A stretch of DNA of 64,000 bases, from the NCBI RefSeq assembly GCF_028823535.1, contig NZ_JAQIYM010000021.1, positions 24,976-88,975 on the forward strand. Reading direction: 5' to 3'. How positions within the stretch are numbered: position 1 is the stretch's first letter; each line of letters begins with the position of its first letter. Below the pieces are notes generated by a model, which saw only the letters and a list, made by a program, of their open reading frames with translations, was not told the DNA's origin and did not search any database. This document shows, in pieces, positions 42,815 through 51,984 of this stretch. A program made the position numbers and the translations under genes. The DNA is from Pseudomonas serbica (GTDB lineage: Bacteria; Pseudomonadota; Gammaproteobacteria; Pseudomonadales; Pseudomonadaceae).

Positions 42815-43606
42815 ATGCGCATGCTCTTCGCCCTCTTCTTGCTCGCCGCCAGCGGGCTGGCCCAGGCCACCATCAAGACTCAGGAAATCCCTTATCAAAG
42901 TAGCGACGGCACCCGGATGATTGGCTATTACGCTTACGATGACGCGATAAAAGGCCCGCGCCCTGGCGTCGTGGTGGTGCATGAGTTCTGGGGCTTGAAC
43001 GACTACGCCAAGCGGCGCGCCCGCGACCTCGCCGGCCTGGGTTACAGCGCTCTGGCCATCGATATGTATGGCGATGGCAAGAACACCGAGCACCCCAAGG
43101 ATGCGATGGCCTTCATGCAAGCCGTGCTCAAGGACAACGCGATCGCCAGCGCGCGCTTCCAGGCGGGACTCGACTTGCTCAAACAACAGGCGCAAACCGA
43201 TCCGCACAAGCTGGCCGCCATCGGCTACTGCTTCGGCGGTGGCGTGGTGCTCAACGCGGCGCGTCAGGGTGTGCCCCTGGCCGGGGTCGTGAGTTTCCAT
43301 GGCGCGCTGGTCACCAATACCCCAGCGACTCCGGGTAGCGTCAAGGCGAAAATCCTCGTCGAACACGGCGCCCAGGACAGTCTGGTAACCCCGGAAAACG
43401 TCGCTGCCTTCAAGGCCGAGATGGACAAGGCCGGCGCCGACTACCGGTTCGTCAGCCTCGACGGCGCCAAGCACGGTTTCAGCAATCCCGACGCCGATCG
43501 CTTAAGCCATGGCGATCACGGTGGGCCGGATATCGGCTACGACAAGGCTGCGGACGAACGCTCGTGGGCGGATATGCAGGCGTTCTTCAAAAAGATCTTT
43601 GGCTAA
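42815..43606 (+). CDS. Dienelactone hydrolase family protein, secreted
   Basis: 263 aa with a signal peptide (MRMLFALFLLAASGLAQA), unusual for dienelactone hydrolases, which are cytoplasmic. Catalytic Cys139 lies in GYCFGGG, Asp in GAQDSLVTPE and His in AKHGFSNP. It probably acts on an ester or lactone in the periplasm. AGGAGA precedes ATG. It is divergent from oprH across 158 bp that contains the PhoP boxes, so PhoP control is possible (inference). Confidence 0.92.
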   Translation: MRMLFALFLLAASGLAQATIKTQEIPYQSSDGTRMIGYYAYDDAIKGPRPGVVVVHEFWGLNDYAKRRARDLAGLGYSALAIDMYGDGKNTEHPKDAMAFMQAVLKDNAIASARFQAGLDLLKQQAQTDPHKLAAIGYCFGGGVVLNAARQGVPLAGVVSFHGALVTNTPATPGSVKAKILVEHGAQDSLVTPENVAAFKAEMDKAGADYRFVSLDGAKHGFSNPDADRLSHGDHGGPDIGYDKAADERSWADMQAFFKKIFG

Positions 43607-43626
43607 ACGATCGACCGCCGCACGGC

Positions 43627-43656
43627 CATCGCGGGCGAGACACATCGCCCGCGATG
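43627..43656. terminator. 12-bp perfect hairpin between the hydrolase gene and pcpS
   Basis: CATCGCGGGCGA paired with TCGCCCGCGATG, 6-nt loop, 21 bp after the hydrolase stop. There is no T-run, so it may be a REP relative or RNA stabiliser. Confidence 0.5.
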
Positions 43657-43697
43657 CCTGGCATCAGGACTACCCAGCATCAAGGCAACCCGGCAAA

Positions 43698-44432
43698 ATG
43701 CCCGACATGAATCCCGTCCCCGCCCTGCCCGTCTGCTGCACGCCCCTCGATGCCCATTGGCCACTGCCGGTGGTGCTGCCCGATGCGGTGCTGTTGAGTA
43801 CCCACTTCGATACGTCGCGACTGCTCAGCGATGATTTCCAGCGTAGCGCCATTGAGGCACCCGCGAGCATCCAGCGCTCGGTCGCCAAGCGCCAGGCAGA
43901 ATTTCTCGCCGGGCGGATCTGCGCCCGCGCCGCATTGCAACAATTGGAAGGCCTGAACTTCAGCCCGGCCATCGGCGATGACCGGGCGCCTGTCTGGCCT
44001 GCGCACATCACTGGCTCCATCACCCACAGCACCGGTCGGGCCGCGGCGATCGTCGCGAAGAAAACCCATTGGCGCGGGCTGGGAATGGACATGGAAAACC
44101 TGCTCAATGTCGAGCGCGCCGAACGCCTGGCTGGGGAAATCCTTACCCCGCCGGAACTGCAGCGCATGGCCGCCGGGCGTCGCGATCAGCTGGCGTTGCT
44201 GGTCACCCTGACTTTTTCAGTGAAAGAAAGCCTGTTCAAGGCGCTCTACCCGATCGTGCGCCAACGTTTCTACTTTGAACACGCCGAGGTGCTGGAGTGG
44301 ACCGATTCAGGTGAGGTGCGGTTGCGGCTATTGACTGACCTGTCGGGTGAATGGCGTAACGGCACCGAGCTGGATGCGCAGTTCGGGGTCAAGGATGGGC
44401 AGTTGTTGAGTCTGGTCAGTATAAAGGCCTGA
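43698..44432 (+). CDS. pcpS: 4'-phosphopantetheinyl transferase (PcpS type)
   Basis: 244 aa EntD/PcpS-type enzyme that moves phosphopantetheine from CoA to apo carrier proteins. The first motif is GLGMDMENL (metal-binding Asp/Glu), the second FSVKESLFKALYP. SITHSTGRAAAIVA is the upstream conserved element. In P. aeruginosa PcpS serves both fatty acid and siderophore synthesis. ATG at 43698 or 43707 is possible; codons upstream in frame are low-quality. Confidence 0.9.
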   Translation: MPDMNPVPALPVCCTPLDAHWPLPVVLPDAVLLSTHFDTSRLLSDDFQRSAIEAPASIQRSVAKRQAEFLAGRICARAALQQLEGLNFSPAIGDDRAPVWPAHITGSITHSTGRAAAIVAKKTHWRGLGMDMENLLNVERAERLAGEILTPPELQRMAAGRRDQLALLVTLTFSVKESLFKALYPIVRQRFYFEHAEVLEWTDSGEVRLRLLTDLSGEWRNGTELDAQFGVKDGQLLSLVSIKA

Positions 44433-44529
44433 CGTTTATTGCTGTCTGTCAGGACCTCATCGCTGCGATGCGGCGACCCGACAAGCCAGCGCCTACAAGG
44501 GATTTGTGACGTTGCGGGTGACCGGGAGC

Positions 44530-46140
44530 TCAGCGCTTTTCCTGGTTTCTCGGCCAGCTCAAGCTGAAACACGCGCCGCCCAGGCTCTTGCTCTTGCCGA
44601 TCAACGCCCGGCCGTCGTGCCAATGGATGATCCGCCGCACGATCGACAATCCCAAGCCATGGCCGCCCGAGGCTCGGGTCCGGCTGTCGTCGAGGCGCAG
44701 GAACGGCGTGAAAATTTTCTCCCAGGCCATTTCCGGCACCCCCGGCCCGTCATCTTCGACATCCACCCGACAACGCTGCTGCCCCACCTGATAACTGATG
44801 GTGACCCGCGATTGTGCGTGGCGCATGGCATTGCTCACCAGATTCTGCAGGGCCCGATGCAGGTAGCGCGGCTCGGCCTCGACCCAGGCGTCGTCGCAGT
44901 CGGCGGCCGACAGGCACAATCCTCGCTGCACCGTGACGTCGGCGCGCAAGGGCGCCAGCTCTTCGATCACTTGATTGACCAAGGCATCCAGATCGATACG
45001 CTGAAAGTTCAGGGCGGGCGAGCCTTGTTCCAGTCGCGCGTAAGTCAGCATCTCGTCGACCAGACGGTCGAGGTCCTCGATATCGTGGTCCATGCCTTCG
45101 CAGTATTTTTCCAGGTCTTGCGGGGTCTTGGCCGAGCCGATCATTTCCAGGCCAAACCGCAGACGTGCCACCGGCGTACGCAATTCGTGGGACACGGCAC
45201 GTACCAGCTCGCGCTGAATGGCCAGCAACTGTTGCAGGTGCTCGGCCATGCCGTTGAACGCCGACGCCAGTCGCCCCACCGAGTCCGCACCACGCGCCGG
45301 CACACGGGTTTCCAGGCTGCCCTTGGCGATCCGCGTGGCTGCCGCTTCCAGCCCGCGCAAGCGGCGTTCCAGTTGCCGCACCAGCAGATACACGATCAAG
45401 CCGATCAGGCTCAGCCCCAGGGCGGCAATCAGCACCAGCCATTCAGGCGGATAAGGATTCATCTGGTACAGCGGGCCGATTTCCAGCACCCACGGCGTGC
45501 CGACCATGCCGGCGAACACCCGGATCGAATCGCCCTCCTTGCCCAGCGCCATCACGGTGTCGCCCTCTGACACTCGACGGCTCTGGTCTTCGTCCATGTC
45601 GGCGTCCTGGACCGTGACGAGGCGCAAATCGAATCCAAACCCCTTGTCCTGCTTCAATTGCGCCAGGCGCACCGGTTGCTCGCCCACCGGGTAGCGCACC
45701 AGTTCGTCCGCCAACAGATAGATAGTCGCCCGGGCGAGTTGTTCGCTGATCTGCTGGACCTCACCCGTGAGAACAAGCTGCTCTTTGTCGCTGACCAGTC
45801 GATAAACCCTGGCCGCATGCGGGCCGGTCTGCTCCACCAGGGCCTGGCCGCGCAATACGCGGGTGCGCTGGGTCAGGTCGAGGTCGGTCTGGGCAAAGGT
45901 TTTCAGCGCCAGCGGAATCCCCAGCAGCCGCTCCCACACCAACAGGGCCCGGCGGCGCTCGGTCGGGTTCATCGGTTGCAGGTTGTCGGCCATCAGCGAA
46001 AACGTGCCGTGGGCCAGTCGTTCGCGGTACTGCTCGCCGCGCACCTGATTGAGCAGGTGCAAGGCCAGCACACCGAGTACCGCCACCAGTATCAGCGCGG
46101 CACACATGCCGCCGTAGATACGCAGGAAGATCGAGTTCAC
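44530..46140 (-). CDS. Sensor histidine kinase (RstB-like, PA1158 position)
   Basis: 536 aa. TM1 is about residues 9-30, a long periplasmic domain about 31-232, TM2 about 233-255, then HAMP. The H-box is AVSHELRTPVARLRFGLEM, with N-box NLVSNAMRHA and G-boxes DDGPGVP and GGHGLGLSI. The start overlaps the regulator stop by 4 bp. Gene order kinase-regulator-nrdA matches PA1158-PA1157-PA1156 of P. aeruginosa. The signal is unknown. Confidence 0.93.
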   Translation of the reverse strand: MNSIFLRIYGGMCAALILVAVLGVLALHLLNQVRGEQYRERLAHGTFSLMADNLQPMNPTERRRALLVWERLLGIPLALKTFAQTDLDLTQRTRVLRGQALVEQTGPHAARVYRLVSDKEQLVLTGEVQQISEQLARATIYLLADELVRYPVGEQPVRLAQLKQDKGFGFDLRLVTVQDADMDEDQSRRVSEGDTVMALGKEGDSIRVFAGMVGTPWVLEIGPLYQMNPYPPEWLVLIAALGLSLIGLIVYLLVRQLERRLRGLEAAATRIAKGSLETRVPARGADSVGRLASAFNGMAEHLQQLLAIQRELVRAVSHELRTPVARLRFGLEMIGSAKTPQDLEKYCEGMDHDIEDLDRLVDEMLTYARLEQGSPALNFQRIDLDALVNQVIEELAPLRADVTVQRGLCLSAADCDDAWVEAEPRYLHRALQNLVSNAMRHAQSRVTISYQVGQQRCRVDVEDDGPGVPEMAWEKIFTPFLRLDDSRTRASGGHGLGLSIVRRIIHWHDGRALIGKSKSLGGACFSLSWPRNQEKR

Positions 46141-46859
46141 AGGGTCGGGTCTACGCAGGCCTCGGGGACAAACAGGTAGCCTTTGCTGCGCACGGTCTTG
46201 ATCAGTCGCGGGTGGTCCGGGTCATCGCCGATCTTGGGGCGGATGCGCGAGATGCGAACGTCGATGGAGCGGTCCTGGCCGTCATAGCCGATGCCGCGCA
46301 ACGCGGTGAAGATCTCTTCCCGGGAGAGGATACGCCCGGCGTTGGCAACCAGCAGCCAGAGCAAGTCGAACTCGGCGCTGGTCAGTTCGATGCCGTTGTC
46401 ATGCAGCCAGGCTTCGCGCAAGGCGTTGTCCACCACCAGCGGGCCGAACTGCAGGCGCCGTTGTTTTTCCGGGATGGCTTCCGGCGCGTCACTGCGTCGC
46501 AGCAAGGCCTGGATGCGCGCCAGCAGCAAGCGCGGGCGCACCGGCTTGCACACGTAGTCGTCGGCCCCCAGGTCCAGGCCGAGGATCTGGTCGGTGTCGT
46601 CGGTGCGCGCGGTGAGCATCAGGATCGGGCCGTCATAACGGTCGCGAACCTTGCGGCAAATGCTCAAGCCGTCTTCGCCCGGCAGCATCAGGTCGAGAAT
46701 CACCAGGTCCGGTTGTTCCTTGATGATGCGGGCTGCGGCCAGGGCACCATTGCCTTCGATCGAGACACGCAGGCCATTGGCTTGCAGGTAATCGCGCGTC
46801 AGTTCGGCCAGACGCTGATCGTCCTCAACAATCAATACCTGCCAGGCTTCTTGCTCCAC
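46137..46859 (-). CDS. OmpR-family response regulator (RstA-like, PA1157 position)
   Basis: 240 aa. The receiver has LIVEDDQRLAELT, phospho-Asp in LVILDLMLPGEDG and LGADDYVCKPV. The winged helix has LTSAEFDLLWLLVANAGRIL and GQDRSIDVRISRIRPKIG. The start is GTG at 46859 with AGAGGT five bases before it; there is no ATG nearby. It is divergent from nrdA with a 730-bp gap. Confidence 0.92.
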   Translation of the reverse strand: MEQEAWQVLIVEDDQRLAELTRDYLQANGLRVSIEGNGALAAARIIKEQPDLVILDLMLPGEDGLSICRKVRDRYDGPILMLTARTDDTDQILGLDLGADDYVCKPVRPRLLLARIQALLRRSDAPEAIPEKQRRLQFGPLVVDNALREAWLHDNGIELTSAEFDLLWLLVANAGRILSREEIFTALRGIGYDGQDRSIDVRISRIRPKIGDDPDHPRLIKTVRSKGYLFVPEACVDPTL

Positions 46860-47137
46860 CGGTGACCTCTACTTGCCAGAAACGCTCATAAGGAAGGATC
46901 CGCCCGTCTTTTTGTAATGATAGGGGAGGATAAATTGCATACATGCTGGCCGATTGTATAAACGTCGCCCACGCAGAACACAAGCCGGTAAATGCGTTCG
47001 GAGAACAGCGTTTTTTGTGATAGGGTTCGCGCCCTTAAAATTCTGATCAGTCATTTTCTGCCGTTAAAAATCACTGAAAAAAGCTTCAATCCAGCTAGGT
47101 CGCGGCCTACACGCCGGTTCCCTCTTTCACACACAAT

Positions 47138-47157
47138 TTACGCACAGTTTATCCACA
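47138..47157 (+). promoter_or_regulatory. DnaA box pair in the nrdA control region
   Basis: TTATCCACA (47149-47157) is a perfect DnaA consensus box. TTACGCACA (47138-47146), 11 bp upstream and so on the same helical face, matches at 7 of 9 positions. DnaA regulates nrdAB in E. coli through such boxes. Here it would link dNTP supply to replication initiation (inference). Confidence 0.6.
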
Positions 47158-47217
47158 GGCAGCACGTTGCATTCGCCCCCCAAAACGCATTATCTTGTAG
47201 CCCGCGCATTCAAAAAT

Positions 47218-47231
47218 CCCTACATGTAGGG
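47218..47231. promoter_or_regulatory. 14-bp palindrome CCCTACATGTAGGG in the nrdA control region
   Basis: Perfect dyad flanked by AAA/TTT, about 360 bp before nrdA. NrdR, the usual repressor of ribonucleotide reductase genes, binds 16-bp palindromes with a CTA..TAG-like core, so this is a candidate. A weaker half-site (CTTGTAG, 47194-47200) lies 29 bp upstream. The match to the NrdR consensus is only partial. Confidence 0.35.
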
Positions 47232-47589
47232 TTTTACGCTAAAAACCAAACACAAACCGGACAGCAATTTCAAGCGCTTTTCATACGTCTTTCCGGTTGA
47301 ACCAAACGTATTTTTCGAAGACCAAACCGCGCGTGCGGATGGCTACTGTATTTCGACCCAAAGTGGGGGAAAACGGTACGGGTGTTGCAGTCATTACTGA
47401 CACCTGAAAAGGAATGCGGTATCGAGCAAAAGCTCGCACCCAAACTTCGGCACGGACGGCCTCATCAGCCTTTTTCCTACTGTCCCGAAGTTGTTATGCC
47501 CGACACCCACGTCGGTTGTAGTGCTTCAGGACAGAACGGTGGGCACCGTGATGGTGCCCAAACAAACATAGAGAATGTGGAGACCCCCC

Positions 47590-50484
47590 ATGCAAACCGA
47601 CACAACTCGCGAGAACCCGCAGGGCACCTTGCCGCAGGCTGCTGATTCGAATTCGGATCTGTCCGCCACCGCGCCTGGTCAGCTGCGCGTGATCAAGCGT
47701 AACGGCACTGTCGTTCCTTATACCGATGACAAGATCACCGTCGCCATCACCAAAGCGTTTCTCGCAGTTGAGGGCGGCACTGCTGCCGCTTCGTCGCGCA
47801 TCCACGACACCGTGGCGCGCCTGACCGAACAGGTCACTGCCACCTTCAAGCGTCGCATGCCATCGGGCGGCACTATCCACATCGAAGAAATCCAGGACCA
47901 GGTCGAACTGGCCCTGATGCGTGCCGGCGAGCAGAAAGTGGCCCGCGACTACGTGATCTACCGTGACGGTCGTTCGAAAGAACGCGCTGCCCACGCTCCG
48001 GCCGAGCAAGCGGTCGACGCTCACCCGTCGATCCGCATCACCCGCGCCGACGGCAGCCTCGCGCCGCTGGACATGGGCCGCCTGAACACCATCGTCACCG
48101 AAGCGTGCGAAGGCCTGGAAGAAGTCGACGGCGACCTGATCCAGCGCGAAACCCTGAAGAACCTGTACGACGGCGTGGCCCTGACCGACGTCAACACCGC
48201 CCTGGTGATGACTGCCCGTACCTTGGTCGAGCGTGAGCCGAACTACTCCTTCGTGACCGCCCGCCTGCTGATGGACACCCTGCGTGCCGAAGGCCTGGGC
48301 TTCCTTGGTGTCGCCGAGAGCGCGACCCACCACGAGATGGTCGACCTGTACGCCAAGGCCCTGCCTGCCTACATCGCCAAGGGTATCGAATTCGAATTGC
48401 TGAACCCGGTCCTGGCCGACTTCGACCTGGAAAAACTCGGCAAGGCGATCAACCACGAGCGTGACCAGCAGTTCACCTACCTGGGTCTGCAAACCCTGTA
48501 CGACCGTTACTTCATCCACAAGGATGGTATCCGCTTCGAACTGCCACAAATTTTCTTCATGCGCGTGGCCATGGGCCTGGCGATCGAAGAAAAACAGAAA
48601 GAAGACCGTGCGATCGAGTTCTACAACCTGTTGTCGTCCTTCGACTACATGTCCTCGACCCCGACCCTGTTCAACGCCGGTACCCTGCGTCCACAGCTGT
48701 CGAGCTGCTACCTGACCACCGTGCCGGATGACCTGTCGGGCATCTACCACGCGATCCACGACAACGCCATGCTGTCGAAATTCGCTGGCGGCCTGGGCAA
48801 CGACTGGACCCCGGTTCGTGCGCTGGGTTCGTACATCAAGGGCACCAACGGCAAGTCCCAGGGCGTCGTACCGTTCCTGAAAGTCGTGAACGACACTGCC
48901 GTTGCCGTTAACCAGGGTGGCAAGCGCAAAGGCGCCGTGTGTGCCTACCTGGAAACCTGGCACATGGACATCGAAGAGTTCATCGAGCTGCGCAAGAACA
49001 CCGGTGATGACCGTCGTCGTACCCACGACATGAACACTGCCAACTGGATCCCTGACCTGTTCATGAAGCGTGTCTTCGATGACGGCAAGTGGACCCTGTT
49101 CTCGCCGTCCGAAGTACCGGACCTGCACGACCTGACCGGCAAGGCCTTCGAAGAGCGTTACGAGTACTACGAAGCCCTGACCGAGTACCCGGGCAAGGTC
49201 AAGCTGTTCAAGACCATCCAGGCCAAAGACCTGTGGCGCAAGATGCTGTCCATGCTGTTTGAAACCGGCCACCCATGGCTGACCTTCAAGGACCCGTGCA
49301 ACCTGCGCAGCCCGCAGCAGCACGTCGGCGTGGTCCACAGCTCGAACCTGTGCACCGAGATCACCTTGAACACCAACAAGGACGAGATCGCCGTTTGCAA
49401 CCTGGGCTCGATCAACCTGCCGAACCACATCGTGGGCGGCAAGCTCGACACCGCCAAGCTGCAACGCACCGTGAACACCGCCGTGCGCATGCTCGATAAC
49501 GTGATCGACATCAACTACTACTCGGTGCCGCAAGCGAAGAACTCCAACTTCAAGCACCGTCCGGTCGGTTTGGGCATCATGGGCTTCCAGGACGCGCTGT
49601 ACCTGCAGCACATCCCTTACGGTTCCGACGCTGCCGTCGAGTTCGCCGACAAGTCGATGGAAGCGGTCAGCTACTACGCGATCCAGGCCTCCTGCGACCT
49701 GGCAGACGAGCGTGGCGCCTACGAGACGTTCCAGGGCTCGCTGTGGTCCAAGGGCATCCTGCCGCTGGATTCGCAACAGATCCTGATCGAGCAGCGTGGC
49801 CAGAAGTACATCGATGTCGACCTGAAGGAATCCCTGGACTGGGCACCGGTTCGCGCCCGTGTACAGAAAGGTATCCGTAACTCGAACATCATGGCCATCG
49901 CACCGACCGCGACCATCGCCAACATCACTGGCGTTTCGCAGTCGATCGAACCGACCTACCAGAACCTGTATGTGAAATCGAACCTGTCGGGCGAATTCAC
50001 CGTGATCAACCCGTACCTGGTTCGCGACCTCAAGGCTCGCGGCCTGTGGGACTCGGTCATGATCAACGACCTGAAGTACTACGACGGTTCGGTGCAGCAG
50101 ATCGAGCGCATCCCGCAAGAACTCAAGGAGCTCTATGCGACCGCGTTCGAAGTGGACACCAAGTGGATCGTCGACGCGGCCAGCCGTCGTCAGAAGTGGA
50201 TCGACCAGGCCCAGTCGCTGAACCTGTACATCGCCGGCGCTTCGGGCAAGAAGCTGGACGTGACCTACCGCATGGCCTGGTACCGTGGTCTGAAAACCAC
50301 TTACTACCTCCGTGCCCTGGCTGCGACCAGCACCGAGAAGTCGACCATCAACACCGGTAAGCTGAACGCTGTTTCCAGCGGCGGCAACCACGGTGACGAT
50401 TCGGTCCTGGCCGCTCCGGCAGGTCCTGCTCCAGTGCCGAAGGCTTGCGCCATCGACGAGCCGGATTGCGAAGCTTGCCAATAA
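47590..50484 (+). CDS. nrdA: Ribonucleoside-diphosphate reductase class Ia, alpha subunit
   Basis: 964 aa, long for NrdA because of two N-terminal ATP-cone domains (about residues 35-125, starting LRVIKRNGTVVPYTDDKI, and about 140-235, starting SIRITRADGSLAPLDM). It reduces NDPs to dNDPs with the radical subunit NrdB. The active-site Cys are in SSCYL and SSNLCTEI, with the C-terminal redox pair CEAC. The second cone is diverged, as described for P. aeruginosa NrdA. ATG at 47590. nrdB is not adjacent: a terminator follows and flgE converges. Confidence 0.97.
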   Translation: MQTDTTRENPQGTLPQAADSNSDLSATAPGQLRVIKRNGTVVPYTDDKITVAITKAFLAVEGGTAAASSRIHDTVARLTEQVTATFKRRMPSGGTIHIEEIQDQVELALMRAGEQKVARDYVIYRDGRSKERAAHAPAEQAVDAHPSIRITRADGSLAPLDMGRLNTIVTEACEGLEEVDGDLIQRETLKNLYDGVALTDVNTALVMTARTLVEREPNYSFVTARLLMDTLRAEGLGFLGVAESATHHEMVDLYAKALPAYIAKGIEFELLNPVLADFDLEKLGKAINHERDQQFTYLGLQTLYDRYFIHKDGIRFELPQIFFMRVAMGLAIEEKQKEDRAIEFYNLLSSFDYMSSTPTLFNAGTLRPQLSSCYLTTVPDDLSGIYHAIHDNAMLSKFAGGLGNDWTPVRALGSYIKGTNGKSQGVVPFLKVVNDTAVAVNQGGKRKGAVCAYLETWHMDIEEFIELRKNTGDDRRRTHDMNTANWIPDLFMKRVFDDGKWTLFSPSEVPDLHDLTGKAFEERYEYYEALTEYPGKVKLFKTIQAKDLWRKMLSMLFETGHPWLTFKDPCNLRSPQQHVGVVHSSNLCTEITLNTNKDEIAVCNLGSINLPNHIVGGKLDTAKLQRTVNTAVRMLDNVIDINYYSVPQAKNSNFKHRPVGLGIMGFQDALYLQHIPYGSDAAVEFADKSMEAVSYYAIQASCDLADERGAYETFQGSLWSKGILPLDSQQILIEQRGQKYIDVDLKESLDWAPVRARVQKGIRNSNIMAIAPTATIANITGVSQSIEPTYQNLYVKSNLSGEFTVINPYLVRDLKARGLWDSVMINDLKYYDGSVQQIERIPQELKELYATAFEVDTKWIVDAASRRQKWIDQAQSLNLYIAGASGKKLDVTYRMAWYRGLKTTYYLRALAATSTEKSTINTGKLNAVSSGGNHGDDSVLAAPAGPAPVPKACAIDEPDCEACQ

Positions 50485-50501
50485 GCTGAGCCGCTAACAG
50501 C

Positions 50502-50542
50502 AAACCCCCGACAGGCCCCTGGCTTGTCGGGGGTTTTCTTTT
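50502..50542 (+). terminator. Terminator of nrdA
   Basis: CCCCCGACA / TGTCGGGGG arms, 11-nt loop, then TTTTCTTTT; 18 bp after the stop. Confidence 0.92.
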
Positions 50543-50547
50543 GATCT

Positions 50548-50574
50548 AAAAAAAAGCCCCTCTGGCGAGGGGCT
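50548..50574 (-). terminator. Terminator of flgBCDE
   Basis: AGCCCCT-CTGGCG-AGGGGCT hairpin with an A8 run on the plus strand (T-run on minus), 30 bp past the flgE stop. Confidence 0.9.
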
Positions 50575-50603
50575 CCTTGTACAGCGCTTTCAACCAGCCC
50601 GCA

Positions 50604-51953
50604 TCAGGCCATCTGAATGATGGTCTGCATGATGGTGCTCTGGGTAGAGATGGTCTTGGCGTTCGCCTGGTAGTTGCTCTGCGCCTTGATCAGGTCAACC
50701 AGTTCATTGGTCACGTTGACGTTGGACTCTTCCAGGGAGTTGGAACGGATCGTCCCCAGAGAGCCGGTTTCCGGCGCGTCGTAACCCGGGATGCCCGAGG
50801 CGTAGGTTTCTTTCCAGCTGGTACCGCCGACAGGCTGCAGACCTTGTTCGTTGGTAAAGCTGGCCAATGCCAGCTGGCCAATAGGCTTGGTCTGGTAGTT
50901 GCTGAAGTTGGCCAACAGCACACCGCTGCCGTCGATGGTCAGGTTGGTGATCTGACCTGTGGCGTAACCGTTCTGCGCGGGAATGGAGCGTGCGGTGTCG
51001 GCGTTGAACTGAGTCGTGTTGCCCATGGCAATGGTCAGGCCGTCCGGATCTGCGGCTGCACCATTGGATGTCCAGACACCATCCTTGACTGTACCCGGGG
51101 TCCAGTTGGTAATTTTCAGCTCATTACCGATCACTGGCGCAGGCGTTGGAACGGTCGGCGGCACTGTGGGTGGCACCGGCGTGCTGACCGATACCAACTT
51201 GCCCGATGTGTCGAAGGTCATGGTCGAAGCAATTGGCGGTGTTGCAACGTCCGTCGGATCGCTACCGTCCGGGTTGCGATCATCGATCAGGGTGTAGGTA
51301 TCCCAGGTGTTCGGCCCGGTCTTGACCATGTACTGATCCATGGTGTGCTGGTTGCCTTGGGTGTCAAAAACCGGCGTGGTGAACTTCTTGGTGTAAGTTT
51401 CCGCCTTGCTCGGGTCGAACTTGTTGACCGCCACTGTCTGATCGATCACCGCAGCCGTGGAGTTCAGGTTGATCGTCGACGATACCGTGGTGGTGGATTT
51501 CGGCGCCAGGTTAGACGTGTCGATGCGCAGGTCGGTCAATACGCCATTGACGATCTTGCCATTGGCATCCACACCGTAGCCTTGCAGCCGCGCAGTACCG
51601 TCGCTGTTGGTAACGTAGCCTTCCTTGTCGACCTTGAACGTACCGGCACGGGTGTAGGACAGCGAGCCGCTGTTGTTCAATACGAAGAAGCCCGAGCCAT
51701 TGATGCCCATGTCCAGCACGTTACCGGTGGCGCTGATATCGCCCTGGGTAAATTGTTGCGAAACGTTAGCCAGGCGCACGCCGCTACCCGTAACCTTGCT
51801 GCCCGTGCCCAGCTTGGACGCCGAGTACACGTCTTCGAATTCTGCGCGGGACGATTTGAAGCCGGTGGTCGCAACGTTGGCGATGTTGTTGCCGGTGACG
51901 TCCAGTTGCTTGTTGGCGGCATAGAGACCGCTAAGGCCGATGTTAAAAGACAT
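50604..51953 (-). CDS. flgE: Flagellar hook protein FlgE
   Basis: 449 aa, polymerised into the universal joint of the flagellum. The N-terminal rod-type heptad segment MSFNIGLSGLYAANKQLDVTGNNIANVATTGFKSSRAEF and a C-terminal ELVDLIKAQSNYQANAKTISTQS helix are conserved. The middle is the variable hook domain (a PPTVPPTVPTPAP linker around residue 255-270). It is the last gene of flgBCDE and is followed by a terminator; flgF does not follow. Confidence 0.97.
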   Translation of the reverse strand: MSFNIGLSGLYAANKQLDVTGNNIANVATTGFKSSRAEFEDVYSASKLGTGSKVTGSGVRLANVSQQFTQGDISATGNVLDMGINGSGFFVLNNSGSLSYTRAGTFKVDKEGYVTNSDGTARLQGYGVDANGKIVNGVLTDLRIDTSNLAPKSTTTVSSTINLNSTAAVIDQTVAVNKFDPSKAETYTKKFTTPVFDTQGNQHTMDQYMVKTGPNTWDTYTLIDDRNPDGSDPTDVATPPIASTMTFDTSGKLVSVSTPVPPTVPPTVPTPAPVIGNELKITNWTPGTVKDGVWTSNGAAADPDGLTIAMGNTTQFNADTARSIPAQNGYATGQITNLTIDGSGVLLANFSNYQTKPIGQLALASFTNEQGLQPVGGTSWKETYASGIPGYDAPETGSLGTIRSNSLEESNVNVTNELVDLIKAQSNYQANAKTISTQSTIMQTIIQMA

Positions 51954-51984
51954 GATCCACTCCTTTGTGCCGCGTTAGCCGGCT

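Larger units (their letters stand above)
46860..47589. other. 730-bp intergenic region upstream of nrdA
   Basis: A/T-richer than its surroundings and without a convincing gene: the frames inside it lack ribosome sites and family-like sequence. It holds a DnaA box pair (47138-47157), a 14-bp palindrome (47218-47231), and an inverted pair AACCGGA/TCCGGTT (47255 and 47292). It must contain the promoters of nrdA and of the divergent regulator. Its length leaves room for a small RNA, which I cannot demonstrate. Confidence 0.6.

Noticed and set aside
46992..47300. 102-codon frame upstream of nrdA
   Set aside because: No ribosome site, A/T-rich non-coding look, and it overlaps the DnaA boxes and the palindrome.
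47494..50481. 995-codon open frame antisense to nrdA
   Set aside because: It mirrors nrdA codon by codon; long antisense frames are expected under strong GC3 codon bias. nrdA on the plus strand is certain, and the antisense protein is low-complexity (Val, His, Gln, Arg rich).
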